Part shown: positions 7,096 through 9,063 of the stretch, piece after piece
Numbering within the stretch: position 1 is the first letter of the stretch
Layout: each line of letters begins with the position of its first letter
Origin: Hyphomicrobiaceae bacterium
GTDB lineage: Bacteria > Pseudomonadota > Alphaproteobacteria > Rhizobiales > Hyphomicrobiaceae
DNA: 9,063 nucleotides
Direction: 5' to 3'
Assembly: GCA_013214245.1 (NCBI GenBank)
Contig: JABSQE010000047.1
Coordinates: 1 to 9,063, forward strand
Notes under the pieces: model-generated
What the model saw: the letters and a program-made list of their open reading frames with translations, nothing else
Databases searched by the model: none
Told to the model about the DNA's origin: nothing
Translations under genes and position numbers: made by a program

Positions 7096-7764
7096 ACCAC
7101 CTGTCATAGTAACTAAAATCTTAGCATTGGCGGGGTCACGTTCTATTTTCTGACGTAGTCTGTATATGTGTGTTTCTAGTGTATGAGTAGAAGCTAACAT
7201 ATTATAACCCCAAATCTCATGCAGTAGTACATTACGTGACATAACTTTTTCACCTGCATGGTAAAGAAACTCAAGAATCGACGTCTCCTTCTCGGTGAGC
7301 TGCACTTTGGTACCCTCTCCGTCAACAAGAAGCTTGAGGTTAGGTCTAAATGTGTAATGTCCAAGTGTCAAAAACAAATCTTTAGTTTGTTCATGCCGTT
7401 GTATTTGTGCACGAATATGAGCAAGCAATACAGCAAATTTAAATGGCTTTATAATATAAGTGTAGGCACCAGCGTTCCGATTTTGGAATTCACCCGTCTC
7501 TGCCTTAAAGTTTGTTAGTATAACTATTGGTGCTTTGAATCCTGATTGACGAATTACTTTGTAAACTTCATTGCTTTCTATGTCATGTAAAGAGTTACTT
7601 AAAATGGCTATATCGTAACTATTAAGCTGTACCGCTTGTAAAGCTAGTGAAGCGTTGCTAACAGCCGTAATTTTAAATTCATTATGTAATGCAAGCTGAT
7701 CACATAATAGTTCACGAAGGTCCTCGTCGTCATCAGCGATGAGAATCTTGCGCGAAGTGCTCAT
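7078..7764 (-). CDS. OmpR-family response regulator with non-canonical receiver (phospho-Asp replaced by Ser)
   Basis: The 228-residue protein has an N-terminal receiver (about 5-120) and a C-terminal winged helix (about 130-228), the OmpR/PhoB layout of a cytoplasmic DNA-binding regulator. The acidic cluster ADDDED (10-15), Thr84 and Lys106-Pro107 are kept. At the expected phosphoacceptor position the usual ILDxGLPDxDG is ILSNSLHDIES, so Asp56 is Ser and nearby Pro and Gly are also changed; the usual ANDYxxKPF is AYTYIIKPF. The output domain looks intact: LTEKE, WGYN, the recognition helix around THTLETHIYRLRQKI, and the wing TGGYKL. I infer phosphorylation-independent action, perhaps set by dimerisation or protein level. 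The sequence recalls a regulator widely conserved in rhizobia whose symbol I will not guess. ATG 7764 follows AGGG by eight bases. No histidine kinase is adjacent. It is divergent from galU and upstream of ubiE on the same strand. Confidence 0.92.
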   Translation of the reverse strand: MSTSRKILIADDDEDLRELLCDQLALHNEFKITAVSNASLALQAVQLNSYDIAILSNSLHDIESNEVYKVIRQSGFKAPIVILTNFKAETGEFQNRNAGAYTYIIKPFKFAVLLAHIRAQIQRHEQTKDLFLTLGHYTFRPNLKLLVDGEGTKVQLTEKETSILEFLYHAGEKVMSRNVLLHEIWGYNMLASTHTLETHIYRLRQKIERDPANAKILVTMTGGYKLIT

Positions 7765-7806
7765 GATTTAATCCCTGTTTCGGAAGTTTATACATTTTGT
7801 GAGCTT

Positions 7807-7819
7807 AACACTAAGTGTT
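7807..7819. promoter_or_regulatory. Candidate operator palindrome upstream of the response regulator
   Basis: AACACT-A-AGTGTT is a perfect inverted repeat with a one-base centre, 43-55 bases upstream of the regulator's ATG. The position fits an autoregulatory operator or a site in the 5' leader. OmpR-family proteins usually bind direct repeats, so another factor is equally possible. Confidence 0.3.
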
Positions 7820-8055
7820 TCTTTAACTTAACGATACCTCAATGAATATCAAACTGAAATCTCTGATAATTCATAGTTACTCAATTATTTCCTACTTTAT
7901 CCTGGGCCTGTGGATTGTTTTTTTTTAAGTTGAGTGAAATAATTCAAGAAATCTAATGTATCGATTTAATTAGTATTTTGGTGCTCAAAAAGTAGATAAA
8001 GATATGCGCAGAAATTACCAACTGCAAATTGCTTGTCTGCAATACTGCTATAATT

Positions 8056-8060
8056 AGGAG
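8056..8060 (+). promoter_or_regulatory. galU: Ribosome binding site fixing the galU TTG start
   Basis: AGGAG stands eight bases before TTG at 8069. No ATG or GTG lies in frame between it and the conserved nucleotide-binding motif, so this site decides the start in favour of the rare TTG codon. Confidence 0.75.
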
Positions 8061-8068
8061 TTTAATAG

Positions 8069-8950
8069 TTGGCACAACAGACAATTCGTAAAGCTGTATT
8101 TCCTGTAGCCGGGCTTGGCACCCGTTTTTTACCAGCAACCAAAGCAATGCCTAAGGAAATGCTCACAGTTTTTGACCGTCCTATAATACAGCATGTAGTT
8201 GATGAAGCCAAAGCCGCTGGTATCGAACACTTTATTTTTGTAACTGGGCGAAATAAAGGGGTGATAGAAGATCATTTTGATCGGATGTATGAACTCGAAC
8301 ATACGCTGCAAGCACGCAATAAAAACAAGATATTCCAAATGTTGATGAAGGATTTGCCGGGACCCGGACAAACAAGCTTTACTCGTCAACAAGCCCCACT
8401 TGGTTTAGGTCATGCTGTTTGGTGTGCAAGAGAAATCGTAGGCAACGAGCCATTTGCACTACTCTTACCGGATATGTTACACCATTCTAAAGTACCATGT
8501 CTTTCAGAAATGATCGATGCTTATGACACATATGGTGGGAATCTAATTGCTGTAGCGCCAGTACCTGAAGATCAAACTCACCACTACGGTATAGTTGGCG
8601 TTGATGATGAAAAGGCTAAAGTGTCGCGTATACTTCGAATGATAGAAAAACCAACATCAGGTATGGCACCATCAAATCTTCACATCACAGGCCGTTACAT
8701 TTTGCAACCTGAAATTTTTGCTTTATTAGCGAAACATGAAAGTGGAGCTGGTAACGAAATTCAATTAACAGATTCTATGATTGCTTTAATGGATAAGGAA
8801 AGGCAGCCTTTCTATGCTGTCCGTTTTAAAGGACAAATTTATGATTGTGGTTCCCAAGTTGGCTTTCTCGCAGCTAATGTAGTGTATGCACTTGATCGTT
8901 CTGACCTAGCTAAAGATATACGTATAAAACTGAGAAGTCTAATCGACTAA
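8069..8950 (+). CDS. galU: UTP--glucose-1-phosphate uridylyltransferase
   Basis: This cytosolic nucleotidyltransferase makes UDP-glucose and pyrophosphate from UTP and glucose-1-phosphate, supplying glucose for lipopolysaccharide, exopolysaccharide, glucans and UDP-galactose. The 293 residues match the usual length. The N-terminal signature is PVAGLGTRFLPATKAMPKE (12-30), with GLGTR and Lys25 in the nucleotide loop. LLPD places the metal-binding Asp at 135. MIEKP puts the phosphate-contacting Lys at 194. GAGNEIQLTDS and YDCGSQVGFLAANV complete the family pattern. Translation starts at TTG with a strong AGGAG eight bases upstream, giving MAQQTIRKAVFP, a normal N-terminus. The frame is clean to TAA. 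It is divergent from the response regulator, which could control it, although that is only positional. A membrane-protein gene starts 35 bases downstream and is probably cotranscribed. I see no sugar-epimerase or glycosyltransferase gene inside the window. Confidence 0.97.
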   Translation: MAQQTIRKAVFPVAGLGTRFLPATKAMPKEMLTVFDRPIIQHVVDEAKAAGIEHFIFVTGRNKGVIEDHFDRMYELEHTLQARNKNKIFQMLMKDLPGPGQTSFTRQQAPLGLGHAVWCAREIVGNEPFALLLPDMLHHSKVPCLSEMIDAYDTYGGNLIAVAPVPEDQTHHYGIVGVDDEKAKVSRILRMIEKPTSGMAPSNLHITGRYILQPEIFALLAKHESGAGNEIQLTDSMIALMDKERQPFYAVRFKGQIYDCGSQVGFLAANVVYALDRSDLAKDIRIKLRSLID

Positions 8951-8985
8951 AGGTTCTTGTGAATACCCTATAAGGAGCCTTAAGA

Positions 8986-9063
8986 ATGATAATGTTCGTC
9001 TTAATCTATATTTCGTACGCTTTGTCCGTTTGTATTATTATCTGCTACAAAACAAATTCACCA
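8986..9063 (+). CDS. Start of an unidentified membrane protein (partial, runs off the window)
   Basis: An ATG at 8986 follows a strong AAGGAG (8972-8977) by eight bases, 35 bases after the galU stop, and the frame stays open for 26 codons to the edge. The visible residues (MIMFVLIYISYALSVCIIIC, then YKTNSP) form one hydrophobic helix, so the product is a membrane protein or has an N-terminal anchor. The short gap from galU suggests one transcript, and an envelope or polysaccharide role would fit, but no family can be recognised from this fragment. Confidence 0.65.
   Translation, partial: MIMFVLIYISYALSVCIIICYKTNSP

Larger units (their letters stand above)
7765..8068. promoter_or_regulatory. 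Divergent regulator/galU intergenic region
   Basis: These 304 bases separate two divergent genes and must hold both promoters. I found no gene, and no promoter with both boxes convincing. Near the regulator are an interrupted palindrome (listed separately) and three TTAA motifs with irregular spacing. A run of nine T lies at 7918-7926. A TATAAT at 8049-8054 overlaps the galU ribosome site and so is unlikely to be its -10. A weak plus-strand pair, TTGGTG (7978-7983) with AGATAT/GATATG about 16-17 bases later, is possible. Confidence 0.35.

Noticed and set aside
7805..7831. TTAA motifs as a CtrA box
   Set aside because: The copies are spaced 14 and 1 bases apart, not the seven needed for TTAA-N7-TTAA.
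7900..7926. T9 run after a short GC stretch as an intrinsic terminator
   Set aside because: No stable stem precedes the run and no plus-strand gene lies upstream; on the minus strand it sits upstream of the regulator.
1..9063. CRISPR arrays, tRNA or rRNA genes, insertion sequences, toxin-antitoxin or defence genes
   Set aside because: No regular repeat-spacer pattern, cloverleaf, transposase motif or flanking inverted repeats with target duplications was seen on either strand.

Overview
The window looks like a piece of an alphaproteobacterial chromosome, most likely from the Hyphomicrobiales (Rhizobium/Brucella/Bartonella-like). The reasons are the block tlpA-like / argH / small lipoprotein / lysA, the ubiE-ubiB pair, and the style of the individual proteins. 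It is A+T-rich, has several long gene-poor stretches, and carries at least one gene broken by a single lesion. I infer from this a host-associated lineage undergoing genome reduction, but the sequence alone cannot name the organism.

Layout. On the left, a membrane-anchored thioredoxin (minus strand, cut by the window edge) is divergent from argH. The argH-lptM-lysA series runs on the plus strand: arginine biosynthesis, a small outer-membrane lipoprotein of the LptM type, and the last step of lysine biosynthesis. Next come about 700 bases between convergent genes with no recognisable product, several perfect palindromes and a minus-strand terminator-like hairpin. On the minus strand follow ubiE and ubiB (ubiquinone biosynthesis), joined by an ATGA stop/start overlap. 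ubiB carries an in-frame TAA in the middle of an otherwise complete coding sequence. Upstream of ubiE is an OmpR-type response regulator, also minus strand. A 304-base divergent intergenic region separates it from galU (UDP-glucose synthesis) on the plus strand. galU starts at TTG and is followed by the first 26 codons of an unidentified membrane protein that runs off the right edge.

Most genes are housekeeping: amino-acid synthesis, respiratory quinone synthesis and envelope precursor supply. The points deserving a second look are signs of decay or altered regulation. These are the nonsense codon in ubiB, an apparent one-base slip at an eight-T tract in the lipoprotein signal peptide, a response regulator whose phosphoacceptor Asp is Ser, an Arg-containing short ORF overlapping the start of argH, and the gene-poor convergent region. 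I found no CRISPR array, tRNA, rRNA, transposase or convincing new multigene system.
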